NCBI GenBank assembly: GCA_965214335.1
Contig: CBDCBO010000005.1
Location: 1,291,567 to 1,355,566, forward strand
Direction of reading: 5' to 3'
Length of the DNA: 64,000 bases
From: Velthaea sp965214335
Lineage (GTDB): Bacteria > Vulcanimicrobiota > Vulcanimicrobiia > Vulcanimicrobiales > Vulcanimicrobiaceae
The translations under genes were made by a program, and so were the position numbers. This document shows positions 43,731 through 53,588 of this stretch, in pieces (within the stretch, counting starts at the first letter, position 1; each line of letters opens with the position of its first letter). The notes under the pieces are model-generated. The model ran no database searches, was not told where the DNA came from, and saw only the letters and a list, made by a program, of their open reading frames with translations.

Positions 43731-44314
43731 AACGCGGGCGTCTTGTCACTAGTGTTCGCTGCATTCCCGGTGGCCTTCAGCGCCGCATCCGCACCTTCGG
43801 CGGCATTAGCAAACGTCTGTAGTCGGTCGGCAGCAGCAGCGGCGTTGCCCTGCGCGACCGAACCCTCGATATTCCCGAGCTGTGTATTCGTGAGCTGCTG
43901 TTGCGCAACAGCGCCGTCGGCGGAGCCGATCGTTTCGTCGATCTTGGATGCGCGCGAAGCATCGGCGAGTGAATTGCGCAGCACCATGGCTGACGCCGCG
44001 ATACCCTTGACTTGCGCCGGGACCTGATTTGCGACGGTCGTGACCGCGCCAACTTCGCCCGCGGAATTCCCCAAGGTCAAGGACGGGAGTTTCGCGAGGT
44101 TGCGAACCTCGTGTGCGATCTGCGTTCCCTGATTGGTAATCTGCGTGACTTCGTTACGTATCTGTGAAGCCTGATTTGCTAGCTGCGAAAGCAACTTTAT
44201 GCCGTTGATCGGATCGTTCACGATCGCGAAGAACGCCGACGCGGGCGAAGTTCGCAGAGCGGTCAGCATTGCGCCGGCAACGGCAACACCGACAAGAAGT
44301 CGCGCCGGCTTCAT
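43727..44314 (-). CDS. trbJ: TrbJ/VirB5-type minor pilin
   Basis: This 195-aa protein has a signal peptide (LLVGVAVAGAMLTALRTSPASA), then the typical start of TrbJ (FFAIVNDPINGIKLLSQLANQASQIRNEVTQI...), a long all-helical body. VirB5 proteins tip the conjugative pilus. It overlaps its neighbours by 4 bp on each side. Confidence 0.82.
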   Translation of the reverse strand: MKPARLLVGVAVAGAMLTALRTSPASAFFAIVNDPINGIKLLSQLANQASQIRNEVTQITNQGTQIAHEVRNLAKLPSLTLGNSAGEVGAVTTVANQVPAQVKGIAASAMVLRNSLADASRASKIDETIGSADGAVAQQQLTNTQLGNIEGSVAQGNAAAAADRLQTFANAAEGADAALKATGNAANTSDKTPAL

Positions 44315-44913
44315 CGGCGGATCCCCTGACGCTGCGCTTGTGTTTGCGCTTGACGATCGGGGAGCGCGTTGACGACGCGCACCGCAACGCGATCGATATC
44401 ATCTCGACCGAGGGCGGCGACTGCCCGGGCCATCTCAGCGCCATTAAGCCGAGAGTCCGGTATGATCTCGATGATAAGTTGATTCTCAACAACGCCAACC
44501 GGCCGTGACGTTTCGGCGCTCTTGGCTCCAACAATGCTTTGCCATTGTTGAGCTAGCCGGTCGACACTGACAGCGCTTGCGTGTTGCGATTGTCCGCCGG
44601 TATTGGCGGTCCAGTGAATTGAAGTATCCATGGATGTGCTGAGGTTCTTTCTTTCAAAAGGTGGCGCGCGGCTTGCACTCAACGTCATGCGATCTAGCTC
44701 AATGGTTAGAGTCGTTTGGAACGTCAGTCGGACGCCGGTGGGTGCAGCTGGCCATTGGCCGTGATCTCGAACGGTTGAAGCTCGTATCACGCGATTGACG
44801 TGCTCGACTAGGCGAACGCGATCGGCGATTGCATCGCGCACCAATTGCTCGGATGTCTGAGAAGATGCATCGCCAAGCTGGGCGGGTTTGCGATCGAGTC
44901 CGTCGGGAATCAT
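44311..44913 (-). CDS. hypothetical protein upstream of trbJ
   Basis: This 200-aa protein is without signal peptide or membrane segment. It is polar and Gln/Arg-rich at the end, with a stretch VGVVENQLIIEIIPDSRLNGAEMARAV. No family was recognised. The 4-bp overlap with trbJ places it in the transfer operon. Confidence 0.6.
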   Translation of the reverse strand: MIPDGLDRKPAQLGDASSQTSEQLVRDAIADRVRLVEHVNRVIRASTVRDHGQWPAAPTGVRLTFQTTLTIELDRMTLSASRAPPFERKNLSTSMDTSIHWTANTGGQSQHASAVSVDRLAQQWQSIVGAKSAETSRPVGVVENQLIIEIIPDSRLNGAEMARAVAALGRDDIDRVAVRVVNALPDRQAQTQAQRQGIRR

Positions 44914-45017
44914 GAGATAACGAGATATGGTCGCTCAGTCTTCGATCGACTGGACCATATCGGTTTGGCGAATGGCATAAGGGCGTAACTCTTTTCATTA
45001 AGGGGTAATATCTTGCA

Positions 45018-45474
45018 ATGGAAATACGTATTCGTCGCCTTGCGAAAACCGATGAGCAGGCCATTTTGGCGGCTGCATTTCTGTTTGGTCGAGATCAAAA
45101 AGAAGTGGATATTCGCCGTTTCCTATCCGAGCCGACGCATCATATCCTCATTGCACGGCGTCGGCGACGAGCCGGTAGGGTTCGTAACCGGCATTGAGTT
45201 AACTCATCCCGACAAAGGTACGGAGATGTTTCTGTATGAGCTTGGCGTGGACAAGCGCGCTCAACGCAAAGGCGTTGGGCGATCTCTCGTCGAGTCTTTA
45301 ATAGCTCTTGCTTCGGAACGGAATTGCTACGGTATGTGGGTTTTGACTGACGCTGATAATGAGGGGGCCCAACGGACATATGTGCGTGCAGGCGGTCAAA
45401 TTAAATCGGTGCAGCAGATGTTCGAGTGGAAAATTGCCATCTCGCCGCTCAATGATGGCGAGAGCGGCGTATAA
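45018..45474 (+). pseudogene. GNAT acetyltransferase resembling AAC(3)-I, frameshifted
   Basis: From ATG 45018 (AGGGG upstream) the frame reads MEIRIRRLAKTDEQAILAAA...THHILIA. After a shift near 45160 the next frame gives GDEPVGFVTGIELTHPDKG, EMFLYELGVDKRAQRKGVGRSL (acetyl-CoA loop R/Q-x-x-G-x-G) and NCYGMWVLTDADNEGAQRTY. These segments match the AAC(3)-I-like branch of GNAT enzymes, some of which acetylate aminoglycosides. The activity is not implied. It is cargo on the strand opposite to the transfer genes. Confidence 0.72.
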
Positions 45475-45745
45475 AGCGCATTGCGGGGAGGTCGGTACGC
45501 TGGAACGGTTGGGTTGTACTTACTATTTGGTAGACGTATCGCGATACATTGTGTCTCATCCGAGACGACTTCGCAAACCGAAGTTATGTCACATTAGCGA
45601 GCGCAACTCGTCATTAGCATGACAAGCACCCTTCACGCTGATGATGCCTTGCGGAGTTTCATGCGCATTAAGTCGGTCTATCTTCGCTCGCAAGCGGACG
45701 GCAAAGGTATGCTGGCCGTCGTGCTCCAGCAGCCGGATCTTCCAC
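45475..45745. other. intergenic stretch, no gene seen
   Basis: This is 271 bp between the GNAT remnant and the virB4 end; only shadow frames are present. Confidence 0.4.
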
Positions 45746-48246
45746 TCATGCAAGCCGAAGCGCGCGACGGGGCCACATCTCGCGAAAGAGATCAACATCC
45801 GAGTTCTTGCGCGGATCGCCAATAAGCGCCAACATAGGTCCATCTAAGCGCGCATTGAGGCGCTGCAGTATTCCGGCATCCGGTTGATGCAGAAGAAACT
45901 CGCGTGGCTCCAATTGCGGGAGTAAATCGACGGCACGTTCGTTGAGCTGCAATGATCGATACAGTTGACGCGTTGCATCATCGGTAGCGCCGGGATTGCC
46001 GCCGTAAATCCGCGTGCGTGATTGCGTAAGAAGTTCCGTGCGGCCTGCGGTGTTCGCCATTTCGTCCAGGCCGTTCGACCACAAAAAAACGCTGAGGTTG
46101 AGCGCACGTCCCATTTTTTGGGTTTCGACGATCATCCGCTCTCCGGCCGGATGCTTCTGCAAGAGATGTGACTCGTCGATGTTGAGCGTGTGCTGATAGA
46201 GTCGGCCTTGGTCGCCGTATGATCGTCGAATCGTATTTGCGCCCATCGATGTCTTCCAGGCGAGGATCCGCAAGAGCGGGACCAAGTATTCCGGCGCTAA
46301 GCCGAAGACGTGCTGCAGATCGACAACCGTCCAGCGCTGCGTCGCAAAAGTGTCATGAGATGAATCCAGCGTTCGTCCGAGCGGTCCACCCGTAGCGGTA
46401 AACTTGCCAAGCACCTCGCGGAGCCTGTGCGTGTCGTCTTGGAGAATACGGCAGAAGTCCGTTATTGAGCGGTACTCCGCGGGAATCGAGGCGATGACGC
46501 GCATCGCATCACGCAACGACTGATCTTCGCCCGGCGTCGGTTTACCGACCCAGCCGACGATCATCTCTGTGATAAGCCCCAGGACGGCTTCGGCAACCGA
46601 GTCGTCCTCGACACCGTCGAAGAGCGCGATACCGGGTGCGTTGCGATCCCCGAGCGGGTCGTACACCGTTCCGTCGGCCATCAAGCATGCACGATATGAT
46701 GCAAGACCTTTGTCGAACATCGTCGTGCCGGACAGCGGCAGCCGCGCGAGGACGCATCAGCGACAGGTAAGATTGAAAGGTGCTCTTGCCCCAACTCGAG
46801 GGCGCGAGACCGAATCCGTGCCCGACATCCGCGACGTCGGTGTGAACGCGGGTCAGACCGTGTCCCCGAGCGACAGCGTAGAAATGCGGCGGAGTGTTCG
46901 GCATGCGGTAGGGATTGCCGTTGTACCGGCGACCGCGATCGTGCTCGTGAAGCGGAAGAAGCGTCGCGACGCCAAGAGCGTGTTCGAGATGCTTGTGAAC
47001 GCCGGTCCAGCGCGACGAGCCCGGGAACGTGGCGGCGATGGCATCCCACGCCCCGAGTTCCGGGACGTACGCATTGGGGAATCCCGCTTTCTCGAGGACC
47101 GCGAGCACGACGTTTTTTTGCCGCGACCAATGCCGCCAGGGTCGCCGCGCGGATCACGACGGTAAACGTGCAGTTGCCAAACTGAGTGTACGCGTTCTTC
47201 GCGGCGCCGTGAGCGTGCGCGACTTCGTCCGCCGAGTCCGCCGCGCCCGGGTCGACGAATGAGCCGTGTTGCTTGGCCTGGCCTTGAAAGTCGAGCACGA
47301 TGTCGCGCGTTTCTTTCTGGACTTCGGCCAGCGTCAACGGCAGATAGCGGACGGCGAAGTAGTGCTCGACGCCGACCTGCGTGAGCTCGTCGAGGATCTG
47401 AAGCTCGGCCTCTTTTGGGAACGTCTTGAGCAGAATCGGCAGAACGAAGTCGTCACCGATCTTGGGCGTGGCGGTGCGGCCGGTGAAACCACGCGATGCG
47501 AGCAACCCGTTCAACTCGATCACGGAGTCCTCGGGCACGTTGAACGGCGAGGACGTGCCCGTGACGAAGAAATGCAGAAACTCGAGTAGCTTCGAGCGCC
47601 GGCGCTCGCAGCCGAACGGGTCGACAGCGGAGTATTCCCCCAGGCGCTCCACCGTGGCAAACGCATCGGTCAGGGAAGACGCGAGGCGCGAAACGAGCGA
47701 TTCGAACTCGGTGAGCAGACGCTGCTCGACGGCGTGCGCGGCATCGACGTTCTTGAAAACGGCCGCGCGCAGCTCGGCGAGATCCTGATCCGACGGCCGC
47801 CACGCAAGCGACAGATAGCGCACCGTCTCGAAGCCGGGTTCTTGCTCGAAGAAGAAGCGCTCCCGTTCTTCGTCAGCGGCGTCAAGGACCGGATGCATCG
47901 GCGCGTCCGGGCGCAAATACTCGGCCGCGCGCTCGCGAACAGCGTAGAACTGGAGCGTGATGCTCGGCTTAGGCTTGAGCGAGCCGATCGCGGCGGCAAG
48001 CCGGCGCGCGACCTCGAGCACCTCAACGGGCGACAGCGTGCCGACGTCACGGGCAGCAAACCGAAATACCGTGAGATACTCATCGGCCGAGGTCGTCACG
48101 ATACTCGGACGAATCAACCGTCGCCACGGAAGGTAGTCGGAAAGCGTCCGTTTGTGCGAGACGCGTAGTGCCGCGGCCGTGTCCTTCGCCGACCAACCGA
48201 TGCCGCCAAGTGCTCCGAGTCCGATGAGTCCGCTTATAAGGTCCAT
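45746..48246 (-). pseudogene. virB4: VirB4/TrbE-type ATPase with two frameshifts
   Basis: Three consecutive frames make one roughly 830-aa secretion ATPase. Part one, from ATG 48246, is the N-terminal domain up to LAALVAAKK at an A7 run near 47110. Part two (VVLAVLEKAGFPNAYVPELG ... GHGFGLAPSSWGKSTFQSYLSLMR) carries the Walker A. Part three, from about 46745 (LARLPLSGTTMFDKGLASYRA ... TLNIDESHLLQKHP), has Walker B. The first shift is in a homopolymer, the second is not. VirB4 is essential for conjugation, so the element is either defective or the assembly has errors here. Confidence 0.82.
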
Positions 48247-48336
48247 TGTAGGTACACGCACCTCCCGTGAGCTTGAGGGTGTGTCATTGGTCGCGATGAG
48301 AATAGCTTGGGTGATTCGATGAACGGCGGCGCAACT

Positions 48337-48633
48337 TCATGACGACTTTTCATCCGCCCCGCAGACGAGCGGCGTGCGTATATGGATCCAGTACTCGTCG
48401 AGGAAGTACGGATTGTACGACCAGAGGCGCTTGCCGAATCGCGTCAACCAATACGACGCGAGTACGCACGCGAATGTCGGCGCGTATACGCACGCGGAGC
48501 CAAACGGAACGAAGATGACCGCGGCGACGAGCGCGAGCCCAGCTGCCCAGCACAGGCGCCAGTCCATTCCCATGATTGGACGAGGTTCGGAGAGCGACGA
48601 ATAGAGACGCGTTGTCGGTTCACGGTGTTCCAC
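48337..48633 (-). CDS. virB3: VirB3/TrbD-type membrane protein
   Basis: This 98-aa protein has PRPIMGMDWRLCWAAGL and a membrane segment, then a second hydrophobic stretch and the tail SYNPYFLDEYWIHIRTP. The layout matches VirB3, which docks VirB4 to the membrane. The start GTG overlaps the stop of the VirB2-like gene by one base (TAGTG), which fixes it. VirB4 follows. Confidence 0.7.
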   Translation of the reverse strand: MEHREPTTRLYSSLSEPRPIMGMDWRLCWAAGLALVAAVIFVPFGSACVYAPTFACVLASYWLTRFGKRLWSYNPYFLDEYWIHIRTPLVCGADEKSS

Positions 48634-48890
48634 TAGAACGTTGCGCCTACGCCGCCAAGTGAGAACGTGCCGGCGCCGACGAGCGCCGCGAGCGCAAGAC
48701 CAATAACTGACCCTTGGAATTGCGACTTTGCCTGATCCCATTCGCCGCGATTTTGCGCGAATGATGCGCCGGCAGCAACGACACCGATCAGCGACCGGGC
48801 ACCGTAGATCGTAGCGAACAGGACAACGACCGCGGCAACGACCGTGTTAATGCTGGTGATGCCGGAGGTCGTGATGGTAGCGAGCAGCAT
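48633..48890 (-). CDS. virB2: VirB2/TrbC-type pilin
   Basis: This 85-aa protein has two long hydrophobic helices (INTVVAAVVVLFATIYGARSLIGVV and SVIGLALAALVGAGTFSLGGVG) joined by a short polar loop, the size and form of a processed conjugative pilin. An upstream in-frame start at 48953 is less likely. It is followed by virB3 and virB4, as in all P-type systems. Confidence 0.68.
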   Translation of the reverse strand: MLLATITTSGITSINTVVAAVVVLFATIYGARSLIGVVAAGASFAQNRGEWDQAKSQFQGSVIGLALAALVGAGTFSLGGVGATF

Positions 48891-49098
48891 AATAAACGTT
48901 CGATTCCCTTTGAAGATTATAAAGGGGGATCGGGACCAACGGACTGGCATCACGACGCGGGAGAGCGACCGCTACTATCGCACGAGTCCGGTGCGTTGCG
49001 ACGACCAGTTGCGGTGGATGTGTAGATGTGATCACGACTGAAGCTTCCGCAGCAAGGGCAAGGATGGCGCGCGGCTTACTTTGTAATGGCATTCTAGG

Positions 49099-49272
49099 AT
49101 GCTGAGCAAAAAAGGGCGTCGAGGCGCTCCCAAAGCAGCACCTCCACGCTTTGAACTTGCAGGCGAGGTCGTCGGTCTCTTCCGCGCTAACACAAGTCAC
49201 GCGAAATGCTACTGCGTTTGGCAGGACGAGATTCGAGCGCACCCAGTGTGCAAAGCCTCTCCACTGTTATAG
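49099..49272 (+). CDS. small hypothetical protein
   Basis: This 57-aa basic protein (LSKKGRRGAPKAAPPRFELA...) has Cys/Trp in the middle (KCYCVWQDEIRAHPVCK). Composition is protein-like, but no ribosome site or homologue is evident. The next 561 bp (49273-49833) hold only doubtful frames. Confidence 0.35.
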   Translation: MLSKKGRRGAPKAAPPRFELAGEVVGLFRANTSHAKCYCVWQDEIRAHPVCKASPLL

Positions 49273-49833
49273 CGTTGACCCGGCCGAACATTTTGAAGAT
49301 ATCTGCCGTCCCGCGAACGTTTTTTTGGCCCCGTTATCCCACGACGACCGTCCCATCGGCGAGGACCGTCGCGCACTCCACCCGCGGACGATCGTCGACA
49401 TCTTTAACCGCGAGTATATTCGTCTTGAATCTGCTTCAAGGTTTCGGTCACAGAACGGATCAGTGTACTTAAGCGAACGCGACGCGCCTGATGATATTCG
49501 CTGCGACCCGTGCACGCAGTTCACCACCAAAGCGCTAGATGTTTAGGCATGCATCAACGCGATCGCGCTCGACTTCTCGCGTCCCGGAAAGCTGAAAGAG
49601 AATACGTTTACCAATTGTTCAACAACCGGAGTCAATATGAATTGGCTAAACTTACATTCGCTAACATCGATGGACGAAGCGCCTCGTCTTGCAGTTCGCT
49701 GGCGAGCCGTTTACAACGCAAACCATGCCATAGCTCAGTAGCTCTTGCCGGCCCTTGTTCATGGACCCCGACAATCATCTTGATTGAGATGTTCCGAAAA
49801 GATTATAGTCTTCCAGCACAGCGGCAAAACTTT

Positions 49834-51882
49834 TTAATCGAACTTATCGAAATAATCAGAATATGTCAGCTGCTCTTTGTACCAATCTAGGCTAGATAAG
49901 TCTGCGTTGCTCCCTCGGATTAAAAGCTCGTAGAATGCTTCAGCGTCCGTGGATCGCTCAAGAAGAAAATGCAGCTGGTCATAATCTAATATATGAAACT
50001 GGAAGTCGAAATATCCGCTGCGTTGCGGATCAAGCGTTTTACGTTCAGCGAGCAGATCGCGCCGTGTTTCAAGCAGACGTTCAACCTCCTGACCAAGCCT
50101 GCCTAAAAGCTCTTTAGAGCCGAGTATCTCGGGAAGGAGGCGCAGTACGTCGTTTCCGACTCGCCGGTAATGCAGCATACCGAATGAAAATGGAACAATT
50201 GTGACATTCTCGATCGTCTCATCTACTATGCGAACTTTACCGATGCCACTAAGACGAACTGCACCTTTTAACAGCATTACTTCGAGGCGCAGTGCTTGAG
50301 ATTGAGCCTTGAGAATTGTAATAACAAAATCTCGTATTGCGCGGATCGTATCGCCTGAGCGGCCTGAAGCTGACAACTCGTGCTTTTTGATTTCAACCAA
50401 AAGCACTCCTTTGCTTGTTTGAAGAACGCCATCGATTTCAGATCTACTTGACTTAGGGCCGTAAAAATGACTTGTTAGCGCGATGGAGTGCTTCGCGAAT
50501 GAATCACGCACGTGACGCTCGAACCGACTTCCAATGTCAGAGTACGCTTCACGAAGTGGCTTATTGCTAGCTAGGGCGTAGGCGTTTGAAGCGGCGTGGT
50601 AAGCAGCTTCTCCGAAAAAGCGAATGTCCGCCAAATGCAGCTGTTCTCCAAGTCTAGTGAACGGGTTTTCGTACGCGTTGTTAATCGAGTAAACAGTTTC
50701 TTCATCATCTTGATCGGCGTGTTTTGGGGGATGAGATAGCGCCATCAGAATAGCGGGAACTTCATAACTAGTAGCGCCAGCGCTGACGATTGCTTCATGT
50801 AAGCCAAAGAGACCAAATATCGCAGGGCCGCGATGCCCATCGGAGCTCGTAATAATTGTTTCAAGAGCAATGTGAAAGCCCTCAAATTTGAAAAGCTTCC
50901 TTTCGCGCGGAGCTTGGACGGCACCCGACCATGAGTCATCAAAACATCCTCGCAAGAGATCACAAACAAGTGAAGGTCTCATTTGCCGCCGATCAAACCA
51001 TCGGTCAAAAGCAAGAAGGCGCGGCAACATGGCAAGAAGATCTTCTAGACAGGCGCAGCTGAAGTCGCCTATACTATATGGCTCGACCTCGAATAGTGCG
51101 ATGTAATCGCGGGCAGTGTCAAAGAGCGCTTTAATATCGGTCGTCGCGGGATCTTTGCACTCGGGTTCAGCTAGCGTTTCGAGCGCAAGATCAAGCAAAT
51201 ACCCAATTGGGTAGGATGGAGATCGCGTAACTGGGCGATTTGAAACCAGTTTGGGAATAACATAACGGTCACATCTCTCATCATAAAATTGATTAGCCAG
51301 GCTCAGAACACTCTCTGCAACGCGAAGGCCGCCTAGATCGGCCGCCCGCTTCTGGATGGCGCGATCGAGCTTTTTCCGTTCATCAGAGGTTGCGCCTAAA
51401 GTCCCGTCCGCGAGCGTAACAGTAAAGCCGGTATCCATAAGACGACGTGCAGCTCGCCCTGCCTCGATTTGTCGTGCGTGATCCGTTCGCGACGAGTCGT
51501 TCTGGTAGTGCGGTTCGGACTGGAACAGGGCGCGGTCAGCAAGTGCCACACGAATCGCCATAGCCCAGTCCGCATCAGTCTCTTCGGGCGTAAGGAAGTT
51601 TTCTGAGCCAACTGCTTGTAAAATTGCGGACGTGGAGTGTGCAAGCCATAATACATGCGCGCAATCAAGAACTATGCTATCCGTTCCGAGCAGTCCGTAT
51701 TCGTAACAGGCGTGACGCAGCCATCGATTTAGAAGCTCGGCTTTGCGCGACGTCGGCGTTCCGATAAAGCGCCTATACTCGGCGACCAACACAGATCCGT
51801 CAATTGAAAAGCTGCCCGTTAACAGCAGATGTTCGGCAGGCTGAAGGGTGAGAACGAGTTTATTTAGGTTCTGGACAGTCAT
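49834..51882 (-). CDS. large hypothetical protein with PD-(D/E)XK-like nuclease domain
   Basis: This is a 682-aa soluble protein. Residues 450-500 read GSRFERHVRDSFAKHSI, then SRSEIDGVLQ and GVLLVEIKK, i.e. Glu455, Asp484 and the Glu497-x-Lys499 pair of a restriction-endonuclease-like fold. The N-terminal 440 residues are helical and unassigned. GC content is lower than in the flanking transfer genes. It sits between virB2 and traF, splitting the transfer operon, as inserted cargo would. A defence or anti-plasmid nuclease is a reasonable guess. Confidence 0.7.
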   Translation of the reverse strand: MTVQNLNKLVLTLQPAEHLLLTGSFSIDGSVLVAEYRRFIGTPTSRKAELLNRWLRHACYEYGLLGTDSIVLDCAHVLWLAHSTSAILQAVGSENFLTPEETDADWAMAIRVALADRALFQSEPHYQNDSSRTDHARQIEAGRAARRLMDTGFTVTLADGTLGATSDERKKLDRAIQKRAADLGGLRVAESVLSLANQFYDERCDRYVIPKLVSNRPVTRSPSYPIGYLLDLALETLAEPECKDPATTDIKALFDTARDYIALFEVEPYSIGDFSCACLEDLLAMLPRLLAFDRWFDRRQMRPSLVCDLLRGCFDDSWSGAVQAPRERKLFKFEGFHIALETIITSSDGHRGPAIFGLFGLHEAIVSAGATSYEVPAILMALSHPPKHADQDDEETVYSINNAYENPFTRLGEQLHLADIRFFGEAAYHAASNAYALASNKPLREAYSDIGSRFERHVRDSFAKHSIALTSHFYGPKSSRSEIDGVLQTSKGVLLVEIKKHELSASGRSGDTIRAIRDFVITILKAQSQALRLEVMLLKGAVRLSGIGKVRIVDETIENVTIVPFSFGMLHYRRVGNDVLRLLPEILGSKELLGRLGQEVERLLETRRDLLAERKTLDPQRSGYFDFQFHILDYDQLHFLLERSTDAEAFYELLIRGSNADLSSLDWYKEQLTYSDYFDKFD

Positions 51883-52494
51883 TTTGGATTTGCTAAAGCC
51901 AGGAAGCGCCGCTTAAATGTCGGCGAATTTCGCAAAACGCCCGCTGTATCGCTGCCAGCGAGTTATGGGCCGGCGTACATTTCTCCTAGCCTGCCAATTG
52001 TCAGGAGTTCGGCCCTCGGCGAATCGACGGCGTTCCTGAAGCGTTCGACGGTCTTGATTGCATCTATAGTCTGTTTCCACGGCTGGCGAAGGGCGGATGC
52101 GGTCCGCCGCACGCTCTCCGGTCGCGAATAACAGATGTCGGCGCTGGGACGTGCGTTCATGAATCGGCCACGCGTCTATCTAAATGTGCGAGCCGACGAT
52201 GGATCTCTGAAGCCTGAATTCGTCGGCAGCGTTTAGACCGCGATCGGCGACATGAATCTCTCCGGAACCAGCGTCTTGCTCGCCGATCAAAAAGTGCACA
52301 CGACACTGCTTGTTGCCATCGCGCCACTGCTTTGTGAAGCGGCAGCATCGTGCTCAGCGGACTCGCCCAGTCTCTCATGGCAATCCGGGCGGCTTAGGCG
52401 ACGAGATCATGATTATCTTTTCGTCTTCGGGCAGGTCACATGAAACACTCCAGGACGCACCATGCGCTACCGGCGAAAGTAGATCATTTTCCAT
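51883..52494. other. mostly non-coding stretch
   Basis: The one candidate is a minus-strand frame, 51963-52160 (65 aa, ESVRRTASALRQPWKQTIDAIKTVERF), with plausible composition but no other support. Nothing else was recognised. Confidence 0.35.
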
Positions 52495-53004
52495 TTAGTT
52501 CCAGGTAAGATGCGGGATCGGCACCCAGCGGGCTCGTACGCACGAAGCGGGAATGTCGGACCAAACGCGACCGTCCCACGAATCCGGATGCGTTCCGAGG
52601 ACGAGCACGCGATCGGAACCGAGCCGCATATGCCCGTAGCGCATCCATCGCGCGATTCGTTGGCCATCATGGGTGAAGAGGCGACGCCGGCTTCCCGGCC
52701 AGCGATGCCCGTTGATCGCGATGCCGGCCGGCGACACGTCGACGACATCACCGCCGAACGCGGCGAGCACTTTAATAAGTGGACGACTCCCGCGATAACA
52801 CGGCCCGCCGAACGGGATGTAGCCTTTGGCGAGGCCCTCGGCAACGATCGGCTGTGGGGCGCAAACTTCGACGATATCGCCTCGCTGAAAATGAGCCTGG
52901 CGTAGGTAGATACCGACGGGAACACTGGGGGAGTCGTTCCATCGGACGAACGCGATGACGATCGGAACCACGACGGCAAGGATGAGCGCGGCCCAGCTCT
53001 TCAT
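52495..53004 (-). CDS. traF: TraF-type signal peptidase (S26)
   Basis: This is a 169-aa peptidase with an N-terminal membrane helix (SWAALILAVVVPIVIAFV). The active-site Ser27 lies in NDSPSVPVGIY and Lys78 in RPLIKVLAAFGGD. In RP4, TraF processes and cyclises the TrbC pilin. The start ATG 53004 overlaps the virB1 stop (ATGA), which decides it over 53016. Confidence 0.85.
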   Translation of the reverse strand: MKSWAALILAVVVPIVIAFVRWNDSPSVPVGIYLRQAHFQRGDIVEVCAPQPIVAEGLAKGYIPFGGPCYRGSRPLIKVLAAFGGDVVDVSPAGIAINGHRWPGSRRRLFTHDGQRIARWMRYGHMRLGSDRVLVLGTHPDSWDGRVWSDIPASCVRARWVPIPHLTWN

Positions 53005-53588
53005 GGGCGCCCCCACGTGCCGCGCCAGCGAACCGTGACGGGCGTGGAGGCGCTCATCGGAAGCGCGACACGGATCGATCGCTGTCGAACCAGTGCTTGC
53101 GGTGGCCCGGGCCGCTCGCTCAAGATCGCGACGGACGGGACGCCGGCAGCCGCGACGACGCGCGCGACGTACGCGGCGCCGGCATAGATCCTGCCGGTAT
53201 TGTACGCTCCAAGCGCGGCGCGAAGTGCGCGCTGCGGCTCCGAATAGACGCTGCGTGCTCGAGCGTAGTCACCGGCTAGGATGGCCGAGGCGACCTGCAG
53301 ATTGCGGCACGGTTCGAACAAGTCGGCGATCGTCACCGCGCGCGTCAGGTGCATGCTGTTCACTTGCGCGATTCCCAAGTCCAGGCTGTGGCCTTGACCG
53401 ACAAGGTCGGAAGCAATTGCTACCGCCGCTAGATAACTCGGTGGATTATAGCTTCGGTGCGCGGTGTTGTCGCCAATCGACAGCGGATTGGCGCCGGACT
53501 CAACCATGACCACGGCGTGCATAGTAGCGGGTGCAACGGTCGACGCGCACGCAGAAAGCAGGCCGGCGAGGAGCGTCTCGCCGATCAC
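53001..53588 (-). CDS. virB1: VirB1/TrbN-type lytic transglycosylase
   Basis: This is a 195-aa goose-lysozyme/SLT-type enzyme that opens peptidoglycan for the transfer channel. The catalytic Glu is in HAVVMVESGANPLSIGDN; LDLGIAQVNSMHL and ALGAYNTGR are the other fold markers. The GTG start at 53588 overlaps the virB10 stop (GTGA), so the long upstream frame is not used. A short hydrophobic N-terminus may act as an export signal. Confidence 0.85.
   Translation of the reverse strand: MIGETLLAGLLSACASTVAPATMHAVVMVESGANPLSIGDNTAHRSYNPPSYLAAVAIASDLVGQGHSLDLGIAQVNSMHLTRAVTIADLFEPCRNLQVASAILAGDYARARSVYSEPQRALRAALGAYNTGRIYAGAAYVARVVAAAGVPSVAILSERPGPPQALVRQRSIRVALPMSASTPVTVRWRGTWGRP

Noticed and set aside
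44910..45098. 62-aa minus-strand frame overlapping the start of the 200-aa gene by 4 bp
   Set aside because: It lies antisense to the GNAT start and has no protein-like segments; probably a shadow despite the ATGA overlap.
49151..49546. 131-aa plus-strand frame
   Set aside because: Composition is borderline and no start context is seen; a shorter frame at 49099-49272 covers part of it and looks more natural.
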